From contig JAJYCX010000010.1 in NCBI GenBank assembly GCA_021778015.1, forward strand, positions 1 to 64,000: 64,000 nt of DNA, given 5' to 3'. The position numbers were made by a program, and so were the translations under genes. Shown here in pieces: positions 44,361 through 54,082 of the stretch (positions within the stretch are counted from its first letter, which is position 1; every line of letters begins with the position of its first letter). This stretch comes from Pseudomonadota bacterium (lineage in GTDB: Bacteria; Pseudomonadota; Gammaproteobacteria; UBA1113). The notes below the pieces were generated by a model. It was not told the origin of the DNA. It saw only the letters and a list, made by a program, of their open reading frames with translations, and searched no databases.

Positions 44361-44885
44361 ATGGCGGCAAAAGCACCTGAATTTGGACTATCTGACTTTG
44401 ACAGATTATCGTTATTAATGCTGGCGATAGGAAAAGAAGAAGAATTTAAAGCAGAAATTGAAGAAAACCCTTCTTTAGTCACGATTGAAAATGAAGAGCA
44501 CATGACGCTATTACACATTGCTGCACGACATGGTAAGGAAAAAATATGTGAAATCTTAATTGAAAATGATGCCGATCCCTCTTTTCCAGGAGGCCGTCAG
44601 AGAAATCTAACGGCATTATATTATGCGGTGGAACATAACTTTAATTTTGCTAGATCTCTCATTGAAGTAATAAAAAAAGTAAGAAACGAAGATCTTACAC
44701 CGCTGTTGATACAAATATTAGAACGGAAAATAAAATCCCAAAGTGCTATTGCTGTTACAAGATCATCTATGCTTGATACCAGTTCACCTATATTTAGTCG
44801 TTCCTCAGAGGAAACCGATTCAGACGACAAGCTTCTTGCTGCTGATAAGGCATTGCGCTCAGCTTCCAATTTTGGTCGAAAGTAA
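44361..44885 (+). CDS. Short ankyrin-repeat protein
   Basis: 174 aa. Residues about 45-110 carry two ankyrin-type repeats: EEHMTLLHIAARHGKEKICEILIENDADPSF and RQRNLTALYYAVEHNFNFARSLIEVI. The N-terminus (KAPEFGLSDFDRLSLLMLAIGKEEEFKAEIEENPSLV) looks like a capping repeat. The C-terminus is Ser-rich and polar. No signal peptide. Strong Shine-Dalgarno (AAGGAAC). Ankyrin proteins of this size are frequent among secreted proteins of intracellular bacteria. Ends 1 bp from the convergent aconitase gene. Confidence 0.75.
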   Translation: MAAKAPEFGLSDFDRLSLLMLAIGKEEEFKAEIEENPSLVTIENEEHMTLLHIAARHGKEKICEILIENDADPSFPGGRQRNLTALYYAVEHNFNFARSLIEVIKKVRNEDLTPLLIQILERKIKSQSAIAVTRSSMLDTSSPIFSRSSEETDSDDKLLAADKALRSASNFGRK

Positions 44886-46814
44886 TTAAGGAACTGGATT
44901 TTTCTTAATCCAATTAATCAATCCACCCAATTCAAGTATTTCTTTTTGACGTTCTGATAGGGTCTGCTCTACTTGAATCGTTTGATTATTCACTTGAATG
45001 TCGAATACCGTGTCTTTTAAAATTTTAGGCAAATGATCAAGCGTGATAATGTCGAGTAAATTTATTGCCTTATAATCATCAGGATTTTTAAATACTAACG
45101 GTAAAATGCCAAAATTGATTAGATTCTGCCAATGAATACGTGCAAAACTTAAAGCAATCACTACACGTAATCCCAGATGGCGCGGTGCTAATGCCGCATG
45201 CTCGCGACTGGATCCTTGACCATAATTTTCACCGCCAATAATCGCATGACCACCAGTTTGTTTTTTCGCACGTTCTGGATAAGTCTCATCAATATGGATA
45301 TAGGTAAATTCACTAATTTTAGGAATATTACTTCTGTAAGGTAATACTTTGGCACCAGCCGGTAGAATGTCATCCGTTGTTATGTTGTTGCCTACTTTGA
45401 GTAATACCGGTAATTTAAGGCTCGTTGGCAGCGGAGCTAATTGTTCTAATGATACAATGTTAGGCCCTTTGACTAAGGTTATCTTCTGTGCCTCTTTGAG
45501 CGGCAAAGGCAAATCAATACAAGCAGGATTTAAAATAGGATTTTGCGGCACTTTTATTTTGGGATATGCGAATTTCAATGTGCGTGGGTCAGTAATAACA
45601 CCCATTAAAGCGGAGGCTGCTGCTGTTTCAGGACTGCATAAAAATACTTTATCTTCCATCGTACCGGAACGTCCAGGAAAATTACGAGGAACAGTACGTA
45701 AACTATTTTTATCGGTTGCAGGTGCTTGTCCCATTCCAATACACCCGTTGCAGCCTGCCTGATGAATACGTGCGCCAGCATGAAGTAAACTACCTAGATG
45801 TCCATCACGCACCAGCTCTTCTAAAATGGTTCTCGAACTAGGATTTATATCCAATGAAACGCGTGATTGAACAGTTTGATTTTTTACGATCTCAGCGACA
45901 ATGGCAAAATCACGGTATCCAGGATTAGCTGAAGATCCAATATAAGACTGATAAATTTCGGCGCCCGCAATATCTGCAACGGGCACAACATTACCAGGAC
46001 TGCTGGGTTTCGCAATGAGAGGCACAAGTTTTGAGAGGTCAATTTCATCCTGTTTATCGTATTTAGCACCTTCATCCGCTTGTAGCTCAATCCAATCATG
46101 CTCACGACCCTGGCTTTTTAAAAATTCCCGGGTAATTTCATCTGAAGGGAAAACCGTAGTCGTTGCGCCTAATTCAGCGCCCATATTGGCAATCACATGA
46201 CGATCCATCGCGGTTAACTGCTTTACTCCATCGCCATAATATTCCACAATATAACCTACACCACCTTTTACATCATAACGACGCAACATCTCTAAAATAA
46301 CATCTTTAGCGCTCACCCAATCTGGGAGTTTACCGATTAACTTAACGCCGAAAACTTTTGGCATTTTGATATAAAGCGGATATCCTGCGATCGCCATCGC
46401 TACTTCCAAACCACCTGAACCAATAGCAATCATGCCCATTGAGCCGGCAGCACAAGTATGACTATCTGAACCTGTCAGTGTAGCTCCAGGTTTGCCAAAA
46501 TTTTGCATATGTACTACATGGCTAATTCCATTACCAGGACGACTAAAATAAAAGCCAAATCGTTGTGACGCACTTTCCAGAAACAAATGATCCTCTTGAT
46601 TTTTATTGTCTTCTTGAAGTAAATTATGGTCAACATATTGCACTGAAACATCCGCTTTTGTCTGCTTTAAGCCCATTGCTTCTAGCTCAAGCATCACCAG
46701 TGTGCCAGTGGCATCTTGACAAAGTGTTTGATCTATTTTTAACGCAATCTCCTCACCTGGTTTCATCTCTCCAGCAACCAGGTGTGATTGAATGATTTTT
46801 TGAGTAATATTCAT
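44886..46814 (-). CDS. Aconitate hydratase
   Basis: 642 aa from MNITQKIIQSHLVAGEMKPGEEI; the frame runs 39 codons further up but that stretch overlaps gltX and is not conserved-looking. Interconverts citrate and isocitrate in the TCA cycle with a [4Fe-4S] cluster. Cluster ligands in GSDSHTCAAGSMG and AGCNGCIGMGQAP. The C-terminal swivel domain has GGENYGQGSSREHAALAPRHLG. At 642 aa it is much shorter than AcnA (about 890) or AcnB (about 865) and fits the compact mitochondrial-like/putative aconitase subgroup. Follows gltX by 40 bp on the same strand. Confidence 0.9.
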   Translation of the reverse strand: MNITQKIIQSHLVAGEMKPGEEIALKIDQTLCQDATGTLVMLELEAMGLKQTKADVSVQYVDHNLLQEDNKNQEDHLFLESASQRFGFYFSRPGNGISHVVHMQNFGKPGATLTGSDSHTCAAGSMGMIAIGSGGLEVAMAIAGYPLYIKMPKVFGVKLIGKLPDWVSAKDVILEMLRRYDVKGGVGYIVEYYGDGVKQLTAMDRHVIANMGAELGATTTVFPSDEITREFLKSQGREHDWIELQADEGAKYDKQDEIDLSKLVPLIAKPSSPGNVVPVADIAGAEIYQSYIGSSANPGYRDFAIVAEIVKNQTVQSRVSLDINPSSRTILEELVRDGHLGSLLHAGARIHQAGCNGCIGMGQAPATDKNSLRTVPRNFPGRSGTMEDKVFLCSPETAAASALMGVITDPRTLKFAYPKIKVPQNPILNPACIDLPLPLKEAQKITLVKGPNIVSLEQLAPLPTSLKLPVLLKVGNNITTDDILPAGAKVLPYRSNIPKISEFTYIHIDETYPERAKKQTGGHAIIGGENYGQGSSREHAALAPRHLGLRVVIALSFARIHWQNLINFGILPLVFKNPDDYKAINLLDIITLDHLPKILKDTVFDIQVNNQTIQVEQTLSERQKEILELGGLINWIKKNPVP

Positions 46815-46854
46815 GGCAAATGATCTCCGTATCAAAATTGCGTTATATGAAAAT

Positions 46855-48249
46855 TTATTTTTGTCCTTCCAGAAACTGTTGTAATCGCTTTTGCACCACT
46901 TCTTTACCGAGTAAATAAACCGTTTGATCAATCGGTGGTGATAAGGTATTTCCCGTTAAAGCAATACGCAAGGGTTGTGCTATCTGCCCCATCTTACATC
47001 CTTCTTGCTCGCATAATTTTTGCAGCTGCGTGTGTATGTGTTCAGCGTTCCAATGCGATAGATGGATTAGGCGCTCTTGTAATAAGCCTAAACGGCGTAA
47101 GGCATCTGCATCGATGTGATTGGCGACGGCTTTAACATCATGGCTGTTAACATCGGTATAAAAGAATACACTCTTCTCTGCCATTTCTTGTAGTGTTTTG
47201 CAGCGTTCACGTTGTACGGCGATGATGGTGCTGGTTTCTACGCCGCTATTTTCGGCATTCACGCCTAGGCGAAACAGTTGCCAATTAAATTCGCTGACTA
47301 AATCCTCCAAGGCGCTGTGTTGCATATAATGCTGGTTTAGCCACAATAGCTTTTGCGGATTAATGGCAGCACCGGATTTAGAAAGCGATTGGCCATTAAA
47401 AAATTCAATCATCTCAGCCATGCTGAATAGCTCTTGATCGCCATGCGACCAACCCAAGCGTGCTAAATAATTGAGTAAGGCTTGCGGTAAAATACCCTGT
47501 TCGCGATATTCCATGACACTGGCTGCGCCCGTACGTTTCGATAATTTCTTACCGTGTTCGTCTAAAATCATGGGCAGATGGCCATACTGCGGTGGTGTTG
47601 CGCCCAAGGCCAGAAATAAATTGACTTGTCTAGGCGTATTGTTGACGTGATCGTTACCGCGTATCACATGGGTGATCTTCATATCCCAATCGTCCACCAC
47701 TACGGTAAAATTATATGTAGGCATGCCGTCGCTGCGAGCGATGATCAAGTCGTCTAATTCGGAATTGGCGTAGACAATTTTCCCCAAGACCATATCCTCT
47801 ATCACCACATCGCCCAGTTGCGGGTTCTTAAAACGGATGACATGCGGTTTGCTGGCATCTTGCTCACGATCGCGACAATAGCCATCATAGCGTGGTTTTT
47901 GTTTATTCGCCGTTTGCTCCTCGCGCATTTTTTCTAAGCGTTCTTTACTGCAATAGCAACGATAAGCATGGCCGCTGTCTAATAATTGTTGTAGCACTTC
48001 CTGGTAACGAGCTATATTGTGCGTTTGATAAAATGGACCTTCATCACATTCTAAGCCTAACCATTCCATACCTTCTAAAATAGCCCGTATGGCTTCATCT
48101 GTAGAGCGTTCGCGATCGGTGTCTTCTATGCGCAAAATAAATTTGCCACCATAATGTTTAGCAAATAAATAGCTGTACAGCGCTGTACGGGCGCCACCTA
48201 TGTGTAAATAGCCTGTAGGGCTGGGCGCAAAACGAGTGCGTACGATCAT
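46855..48249 (-). CDS. gltX: Glutamyl-tRNA synthetase
   Basis: 464 aa, normal length. Class I enzyme attaching Glu to tRNA-Glu. HIGH motif in TRFAPSPTGYLHIGGARTALYSYLFA; zinc region CYCSKERLEKMREEQ; GNDHVNNTPRQVNLFLALG; KMSKS-like KLSKRTGAASV near residue 237. C-terminal anticodon-binding domain follows. Its start is 62 bp from the divergent trpS start. The same window holds three tRNA-Glu-like genes, two anticodons among the intact ones, both of which this enzyme should charge. Confidence 0.96.
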   Translation of the reverse strand: MIVRTRFAPSPTGYLHIGGARTALYSYLFAKHYGGKFILRIEDTDRERSTDEAIRAILEGMEWLGLECDEGPFYQTHNIARYQEVLQQLLDSGHAYRCYCSKERLEKMREEQTANKQKPRYDGYCRDREQDASKPHVIRFKNPQLGDVVIEDMVLGKIVYANSELDDLIIARSDGMPTYNFTVVVDDWDMKITHVIRGNDHVNNTPRQVNLFLALGATPPQYGHLPMILDEHGKKLSKRTGAASVMEYREQGILPQALLNYLARLGWSHGDQELFSMAEMIEFFNGQSLSKSGAAINPQKLLWLNQHYMQHSALEDLVSEFNWQLFRLGVNAENSGVETSTIIAVQRERCKTLQEMAEKSVFFYTDVNSHDVKAVANHIDADALRRLGLLQERLIHLSHWNAEHIHTQLQKLCEQEGCKMGQIAQPLRIALTGNTLSPPIDQTVYLLGKEVVQKRLQQFLEGQK

Positions 48250-48311
48250 GGTAAATTTCCCATAGAAATGATAAACTAATGGCTTATATTCTAACAGATC
48301 AGGACCTACTT

Positions 48312-49373
48312 ATGCCAGAAAAACAGCGTATTTTAACCGGTGATACCCCTACAGGGCGTTTGCATCTGGGGCATTGGGTGGGTTCACTGGAAAATCGTGT
48401 CTTAATGCAAGATGAATACGATTGTTACTTCATTTTAGCCAATATACATGCCCTGACTACTCGCGCTGAACATCCAGAAAAAATATATCAAGATACCTTA
48501 GATATTACGATAGACTTTTTATGCGCAGGCATAGACCCTCAAAAGAGTTGTATTTTTGTACAATCTGATATCCCGGCCATCAGTGAGCTAACCTTTATTT
48601 TTAGCATGTTAATCCCTTTTCCACGCTTAATGCGTAACCCTACTATTAAAGACGAGATTCGCGACAAAGGTTTAGGCGACAGCTACCCTTTTGGTTTCTT
48701 ACTCTATCCCATAGGCCAAGTCGCCGATATACTGGCTTTTAGGCCCACCTTAGTACCCGTAGGCGAAGATCAAATTCCGCATCTGGAAATGACACGTGAA
48801 GTGGCTAGACGTTTTAACCATCTTTATTGTGGCGTTGATCCACATAGTGAGGATACAAAGCATATTGCTGAGGGTGGTTTATTTCCCATCATCGAGCCCA
48901 AATTAGGTCGTGTGAAACGATTGGTGGGTACAGGTGGCCCTAATGAGCAAGGGCAACTGCTTAAAATGAGCAAATCCCTTCATAACAGTATTTTATTGAC
49001 GGATGATGCCGACAGCATACAACGCAAAATAATGGCCATGTATACCGATCCCAAACGTTTAAAGGCTACCGATCCTGGCAGCATTGAGAATAACCCGCTG
49101 TGGATTTTTCATGACACGTTTAATCCCGATAAAGCCTGGATAGACGAAGCCAAAGCGCGCTATCAAGCCGGAAAAATTGGCGATGTGGAATGCAAAAAAC
49201 GGTTAGTGGAAGTATTAACGGCTTTTATCGCGCCCTTGCATCAAAAGCGTTTAGACCTAGAAAAAAATATGGATTATGTGAAAGAAGTTTTACGTAAGGG
49301 TTCGGAAAAAGCCAACCATACTGCCAATGAAACCATGCGTCTCGCTAAAGAAGCGCTGCATCAAATATTTTAG
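48312..49373 (+). CDS. trpS: Tryptophanyl-tRNA synthetase
   Basis: 353 aa from MPEKQRILTGDTPTGRLHLGHWVGSLENR, behind an AGGACC Shine-Dalgarno; an ATG at 48279 has no such site. HIGH-like HLGHW, FVQSDIPAISELTFIFSMLIPFPRLMRNP, the Trp pocket region YPIGQVADILAF, GEDQIPHLEMTREVARRFN, and KMSKS in LKMSKSLHNSI. Slightly longer than the 330-aa norm, with an insertion before KMSKS. Charges tRNA-Trp. Divergent from gltX. Confidence 0.95.
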   Translation: MPEKQRILTGDTPTGRLHLGHWVGSLENRVLMQDEYDCYFILANIHALTTRAEHPEKIYQDTLDITIDFLCAGIDPQKSCIFVQSDIPAISELTFIFSMLIPFPRLMRNPTIKDEIRDKGLGDSYPFGFLLYPIGQVADILAFRPTLVPVGEDQIPHLEMTREVARRFNHLYCGVDPHSEDTKHIAEGGLFPIIEPKLGRVKRLVGTGGPNEQGQLLKMSKSLHNSILLTDDADSIQRKIMAMYTDPKRLKATDPGSIENNPLWIFHDTFNPDKAWIDEAKARYQAGKIGDVECKKRLVEVLTAFIAPLHQKRLDLEKNMDYVKEVLRKGSEKANHTANETMRLAKEALHQIF

Positions 49374-49448
49374 CAAAAGTGCTTGTGCAGCCTAAATTTT
49401 AAAGTTATTATAGCGTTATATGTTTAGTGAAAACGAAGGATAATTTCA

Positions 49449-51722
49449 ATGAACACCGTAACTCTACCTCAACTCGAAAAACAAGATAAAACCACACGGG
49501 TTTTAGTTATATTCTTATTACTCACCGTAGTCGTCTGCTGGAGTTTAATGGTCTGGGCGACCGTTAAGACATATCAACTATCAGCGCCTATGCCACAACA
49601 ATTTGTTGCCGTTGATGGCAAAACTATAATGACCGCTGATAATATCGTCGCGGGCAAAGGCGGTTTTCAAAAAGCAGATCTAATGGATTACGGTAGCTTG
49701 TATGGTATGGGCTCCTATTATGGTATAGACTTTACTGCGCAATACATTATGGACTTATTTCATTTAACACGTGAGAATCTTGCTTTATCGCAATATCATC
49801 AAAGCTACTCTACCCTCAGCACAGCACAACAGTATTTAATACGTACAGAAGCAAAAAATGAATTGCGCGGAATCGATTTAACAGCTAACACGGTTGTACT
49901 GTCTACGGCAATGGATAAAGCCATACGCGATTTGCAAAGCAAAATCGCCGTGAATTTATTGAAAAAAAATGCAGAACAGGGTTATACAGAAGCATATAGT
50001 TTAACCGAGGCAGAAGCTCAAGATACCGCTCGTTTTTTAATTTATTCTTCGTTGACCACCGTTGCTCATCGTCCAGGAAGTCTAGTTTCTTGGACTAATA
50101 ACTGGCCCTATCAACCTAGCGTGGGTAATAGCCCTACCGTAGCCACTTCAATCTGGTCGTGGGTTTCCTTTACCATTCTATTTTTAGGAATTGGTTTTGT
50201 CTTAGTCATTTTTAGACTTTTTATTGATCGTGAGCAAGTGAATTTTCGTCCTACTACATTTGCTTTTACAAGGCCTACAGCTAGCCAAAAAGCTATTTGG
50301 AAATACTTTGTTTTTGTGGCGGTGGTTTTTTTATTACAGATTTTAGTCGGTTCGTTAATGGCCCATAATTACGCCGAACGAGCTGGTTTTTATGGCTTCG
50401 ATATCAATCGCTATCTACCCTTTGCCTTTCTACGCGATGTGCATTTACAAGCACCCATTGTCTGGATTGGCCTATCTTGGATAGGCGCAGCTTTATTTTT
50501 GGCACCCATTATTGGCGGTAGAGAGCCTAAAGGGCAAGTATTCTTGGTTAATGCTTTATTTTGGATCACGGTCGTCATTGTAGGTGGTGCGTTACTGGGT
50601 AATTATCTAGGAATTATGGGCGTTATTCGCGATCATTGGTTTTGGTTTGGTAATCAAGGTTTGTCCTATATAGAATTGGGTCGTTTTTGGCAAATTGCAT
50701 TTTTCATTGGTTTATTTGCTTGGGCGATGATTATGCTATATGCCTTGTGGCCTACGCTATTGGGTTTATTCAAACAGGGTAAATCTTTGTGGAGCTTATT
50801 TCGCATTGAACACTTATTATGCTATAGCGCTATAGGTGTAGCTTTTATTTATGCCTTTGGTCTTATCCCTTTAACGAAGATAAATTCCTCCTTTACTTTA
50901 ACTGATTTTTGGCGCTGGTGGGTGGTGCATCTTTGGGTAGAATGGGCCTTCGAATTATTCACGGTCACTATCACTGCGTATTTCTTAATGGCTTCGGGTT
51001 TGGTTTCTAGAGCCTTAGCAGAAAAAACAGTGCTGTTTGAGTGGGTTTTAATACTAGTCAGCGGTATTTTAGGAACTGGCCATCATTTGTATTGGAATGG
51101 CACGCCACAAATTTGGCTTTCTTTTGGTAGTATTTTTTCATTTTTAGAGGTCTTGCCTTTGTTTTTGTTGGTATTAGAAGCTGTACAGCAATATCAATAT
51201 CTTAAAGAAAATACCACTTTTTCTTATCGCCTCGCTTATATTTATATATTAGGGGCTGCTTTTTGGAACTTTGTAGGTGCCGGTATTTTTGGTGGGGCAA
51301 CCATCAATGCACCGATCATCAATTACTACGAACATGGAACCTTTCTAACCTTAAACCATGCACACACTGCCATGTTTGGTGCTTTTGGTCTCTTAGCGAT
51401 AGGTTTAGTGTATTTATGTTTACGCTATTTAGCTGGAGATAATAAAGCCTGGGGCGATCGTGTAGGGATTTGGGCGTTTTGGCTTTATAATATTGGCTTA
51501 GTACTGTGGATTGCGCTTAATTTCTTCCCTATAGGCTGGCCACAATTAATTGCTGTTTATGAACATGGTTATGCTTATGCCCGCAGTCTTGCTTTTTATA
51601 ATACGACATTGATCTGGCAATGGCTACGTTTGCCTGGTGATGTGATATTTTCTATAGGGGCCTTACTGATGGCGTGGGATTTTTTAAGAAAAACTCGCTC
51701 TTGTAGAGATATGACTGAATAA
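49449..51722 (+). CDS. norZ: Quinol-dependent nitric oxide reductase (qNOR)
   Basis: 757 aa, the usual length of the single-subunit qNOR. N-terminal helix, then a large periplasmic domain fused to it (GKGGFQKADLMDYGSLYGMGSYYGIDFTAQYIM), followed by the NorB-like 12-helix core. Haem and non-haem iron ligands are seen in WWVHLWVEWAFELFTVT, LGTGHHLYWNGTP and LTLNHAHTAMFGAFGLLAIG. Reduces NO to N2O at the inner membrane using quinol. Alone, with no other denitrification gene, so it serves NO detoxification rather than respiration. A stable hairpin terminates the gene. It partners logically with the hcp/NsrR-like cluster 10 kb away. Confidence 0.93.
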   Translation: MNTVTLPQLEKQDKTTRVLVIFLLLTVVVCWSLMVWATVKTYQLSAPMPQQFVAVDGKTIMTADNIVAGKGGFQKADLMDYGSLYGMGSYYGIDFTAQYIMDLFHLTRENLALSQYHQSYSTLSTAQQYLIRTEAKNELRGIDLTANTVVLSTAMDKAIRDLQSKIAVNLLKKNAEQGYTEAYSLTEAEAQDTARFLIYSSLTTVAHRPGSLVSWTNNWPYQPSVGNSPTVATSIWSWVSFTILFLGIGFVLVIFRLFIDREQVNFRPTTFAFTRPTASQKAIWKYFVFVAVVFLLQILVGSLMAHNYAERAGFYGFDINRYLPFAFLRDVHLQAPIVWIGLSWIGAALFLAPIIGGREPKGQVFLVNALFWITVVIVGGALLGNYLGIMGVIRDHWFWFGNQGLSYIELGRFWQIAFFIGLFAWAMIMLYALWPTLLGLFKQGKSLWSLFRIEHLLCYSAIGVAFIYAFGLIPLTKINSSFTLTDFWRWWVVHLWVEWAFELFTVTITAYFLMASGLVSRALAEKTVLFEWVLILVSGILGTGHHLYWNGTPQIWLSFGSIFSFLEVLPLFLLVLEAVQQYQYLKENTTFSYRLAYIYILGAAFWNFVGAGIFGGATINAPIINYYEHGTFLTLNHAHTAMFGAFGLLAIGLVYLCLRYLAGDNKAWGDRVGIWAFWLYNIGLVLWIALNFFPIGWPQLIAVYEHGYAYARSLAFYNTTLIWQWLRLPGDVIFSIGALLMAWDFLRKTRSCRDMTE

Positions 51723-51827
51723 AGAAGAAGCGTTGCATTAAGTGTTTTAGTAACGGCTGATGGTATTAAATTCAATGACTTAGATAAAAAAGTTTGTTTT
51801 TAGTCGCTAGCTAGAGATAAACCTCTA

Positions 51828-51853
51828 TAAGGGCGGTTTGTGAACCGCCCTTA
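51828..51853. terminator. Strong hairpin between norZ and the convergent small gene
   Basis: TAAGGGCGGTT-TGTG-AACCGCCCTTA: 11-bp perfect stem, 4-base loop. It lies 105 bp after norZ and just past the stop of the convergent gene, so it can serve both. Only an A-rich, not T-rich, stretch follows on the plus strand. Confidence 0.6.
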
Positions 51854-51868
51854 CAAAATGAACAAATA

Positions 51869-52231
51869 CTAAAACTTTTTATTGTCCGTATTTGTATTGC
51901 AACCGTTTCCATTGCAATTTTTGCCATCGCAATCTTTATTGCCACAAGCACAACATGCTTTTTTGCAACAACGGCATCGGCAACATCTGCATAGGCCATT
52001 GTAGAGCAAAGCGACTAAGAATGCGAAGATAAAACCATGCAGTAATCCCCACAAACCACCGATTAAGCTACCCGTAAGGGTTGGACCGTAACCTACATAA
52101 AGAGTGCCCATTTTACCGACCATGGTAACATCGCCATGGAATAATAGCCCGGCAAAAAAACACCATAATCCCCAAATGATACCCACAGACAGGCCGAAAG
52201 AACCTGCGCATAAACCTCTACCTGATCTCAT
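51869..52231 (-). CDS. Small membrane protein with Cys-rich tail
   Basis: 120 aa. Two membrane helices: LCAGSFGLSVGIIWGLWCFFAGLLF (about 7-31) and TGSLIGGLWGLLHGFIFAFLVALLYNGL (about 53-80). The cytoplasmic or periplasmic tail is extremely Cys-rich (CRCCRCRCCKKACCACG) followed by Asn/Asp repeats. The helix pair resembles small proteins often named bacteriophage holin family in Legionella-type genomes; that name says little about function. The cysteine cluster could bind metal. Good AGGAGAG Shine-Dalgarno. Confidence 0.7.
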   Translation of the reverse strand: MRSGRGLCAGSFGLSVGIIWGLWCFFAGLLFHGDVTMVGKMGTLYVGYGPTLTGSLIGGLWGLLHGFIFAFLVALLYNGLCRCCRCRCCKKACCACGNKDCDGKNCNGNGCNTNTDNKKF

Positions 52232-52390
52232 AGAATCTCTCCTTGAAAAAAATAAACATATAAGCCTACAGCCGCCATTAGCGACTACAATATCAGTCTA
52301 GCACGATATTATGGATTTTGGTACTTTAAATGTTAATAATTATCATTAAGTTATCTTTATTTTGATCAAAAATTATACTGAACTTGAAAC

Positions 52391-52421
52391 GTCCGCTCCC
52401 TGACGGTAGGGCTCGGAATTT
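52391..52421. repeat. Repeat family 3 fragment (CCGAGCC type)
   Basis: On the minus strand AATTCCGAGCCCTACCGTCA followed by GGGAGCGGAC; a related piece at 60452-60484 reads TTTTCCGAGCCGCAACCGTT followed by AGGGCGCGGAA. The arms TTCCG and CGGA(A) can pair. It lies at the 3' edge of eda. Confidence 0.5.
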
Positions 52422-52427
52422 CGTCAG

Positions 52428-53075
52428 CTATAGCGTCCATTTAGGCAAACTTTTTAACGAAGCCAGCAAGTTTTGCGCTTTCTGGGTGATGTGTTGCCAA
52501 TTATTTTCCTGCAAATCTTTTTGCATGACCAACCAGCTACCCGCGACCCAGTCTACATTGGGCTGCTGTAAATATTCTAAAGCAGTGTCATGCCCTACTC
52601 CGCCGCTGACACAAAATCGTATATGCGGGAAAGTGGCTTCAAAATGTTGCAAAGCATTGACCCCACCCATGATGTGTGCCGGGTAAAATTTAATTGTATC
52701 GAAGCCTTTTTCGCTGAGCGATAATACTTCAGCTAGGGTTCCTGCTGCGGGTAAATAAGGTAAATGGCAATGCAATGCTTTTTGTAGCAGGCTTTCTGTT
52801 ACTGCCGGGCTACCGATATAATCAACACCAGTATCTGGTAAACGCTGAAATTGCTCTGCTTCTAAAGCGGTGGCGACCCCTACGCAAAAATCAGGAAATT
52901 CATTCTTTATTAAAGCAATGGCATCCCAGGCGCTATCAGTGCGCAAAGTGAATTCTAGAATATGAATGCCCGCTTGCTGCAAAGCTTCTACCAAAGGCAA
53001 AGCCCATTCTAAGCGATGTAGAGTTACAACGGGAATCAATGGATGGCGAGCTAATATTTGACGTATGGCATTCAT
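52428..53075 (-). CDS. eda: 2-keto-3-deoxy-6-phosphogluconate / 4-hydroxy-2-oxoglutarate aldolase
   Basis: 215 aa class I aldolase. Start RQILARHPLIPVVTLHRLEWALPLVEALQQAGI; Glu in ILEFTLRT; Schiff-base Lys in DTIKFYPAHIMGG; phosphate loop FCVSGGVG. Cleaves KDPG to pyruvate and glyceraldehyde 3-phosphate, or 4-hydroxy-2-oxoglutarate to pyruvate and glyoxylate. The usual GAGTV strand reads GVATAL here, a mild departure. No edd or other sugar-acid gene is adjacent, so the physiological substrate is open. Divergent from the metallo-hydrolase gene. Confidence 0.9.
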   Translation of the reverse strand: MNAIRQILARHPLIPVVTLHRLEWALPLVEALQQAGIHILEFTLRTDSAWDAIALIKNEFPDFCVGVATALEAEQFQRLPDTGVDYIGSPAVTESLLQKALHCHLPYLPAAGTLAEVLSLSEKGFDTIKFYPAHIMGGVNALQHFEATFPHIRFCVSGGVGHDTALEYLQQPNVDWVAGSWLVMQKDLQENNWQHITQKAQNLLASLKSLPKWTL

Positions 53076-53148
53076 CGTGACATTTCCTTATCAATGGGCT
53101 AGTATTTACAGAATAAGTTTAGCATATTCTCATATATCTGGAGACATT

Positions 53149-54009
53149 ATGATCAAAATTTCATCTCTCTTGGGCAACAGGCAACACCTAGATGGTGGCG
53201 CTATGTTTGGACATGTACCTAAGGCTCTGTGGTCTAAATGGCTAACCGCCGACGATGATAATCGTATACCCCTAGAATGTCGTGCCTTATTAATTGAGGA
53301 CGATAATAAGCGCATTTTATTGGAAACCGGCATAGGTGCTTTCTTTCCACCCGAGCTGAAAAAACGCTATGGCGTAAGTCCAGAGCATCACGTATTGCTA
53401 GATTCATTAGAAACATTGGGTTTAACGCACAAAGATATAGACGTGGTTATATTATCGCATTTGCATTTTGATCATGCGGGCGGCCTTTTAACCGCTTATC
53501 AAGATAATAGTAAGAGCAATTTATTATTTCCTAATGCACGCTACCTAGTGAGTCAAGAAGGCTTTATACGAGCTAAAGCGCCGCATACGCGCGATAAAGC
53601 CTCATTCATTCCTGAATTAACCACGTTGTTAGAAGCCTCAGGACGTATGGAATTGGTAACCGGCGATCACAGCCCTACTCTAGGTTCTGCATATAAGTTT
53701 CATTTTAGTGATGGCCATACGCCTGGGTTGATGTTAACAGAAATAAAAACAGAACAAGGCCCGTTGGTTTTTGCGGCCGATTTAATTCCTGGCGTTGCCT
53801 GGTTACATGCGCCTATTACGATGGGGTATGATCGGTTTCCAGAAAAAGTGGTAGATGAAAAAGAAGTGTTATTGGATTATCTGGTCGCCAATGAAGGCCG
53901 TTTGTTTTACACACACGACCCTAAGATTGCGATATCTAATGTGATACGCGATGACAAAGGCCGTTTCGTTGCCAGTGCGATGTTAAATGAAGTGGCTAGG
54001 ATTGAGTGA
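53149..54009 (+). CDS. MBL-fold metallo-hydrolase
   Basis: 286 aa from MIKISSLLGNRQHLDGGAMFG; the frame is open from 53065 but that extension overlaps eda and is not conserved-looking. Zinc motif ILSHLHFDHAGGLL (HxHxDH), then LVTGDHSPTLG, FHFSDGHTPGLM and FAADLIPG, and a late FYTHDPK with the final His. This fits the quorum-quenching/PqqB-like glyoxalase-II superfamily of lactonases and esterases. Substrate unknown. Soluble cytoplasmic protein; single gene. Confidence 0.88.
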   Translation: MIKISSLLGNRQHLDGGAMFGHVPKALWSKWLTADDDNRIPLECRALLIEDDNKRILLETGIGAFFPPELKKRYGVSPEHHVLLDSLETLGLTHKDIDVVILSHLHFDHAGGLLTAYQDNSKSNLLFPNARYLVSQEGFIRAKAPHTRDKASFIPELTTLLEASGRMELVTGDHSPTLGSAYKFHFSDGHTPGLMLTEIKTEQGPLVFAADLIPGVAWLHAPITMGYDRFPEKVVDEKEVLLDYLVANEGRLFYTHDPKIAISNVIRDDKGRFVASAMLNEVARIE

Positions 54010-54082
54010 ATTTTGTCATTGCAAGCAAGAGTCCCGACAATTTAGCAGATAATGTATTGAAAAATAAAAATTGCACAAAGTC

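Noticed and set aside
45349..45762. Open frame of 137 codons opposite aconitase
   Set aside because: Complement of conserved aconitase coding sequence; no independent features.
46815..46931. N-terminal extension of aconitase by 39 codons
   Set aside because: The extension overlaps the end of gltX and reads as Lys/Phe-rich sequence unlike the family; the ATG at 46814 begins the conserved N-terminus.
49374..49448. NsrR or FNR site before norZ
   Set aside because: No palindrome of the AAGATGCATTT or TTGAT-N4-ATCAA type could be found in the 75-bp gap.
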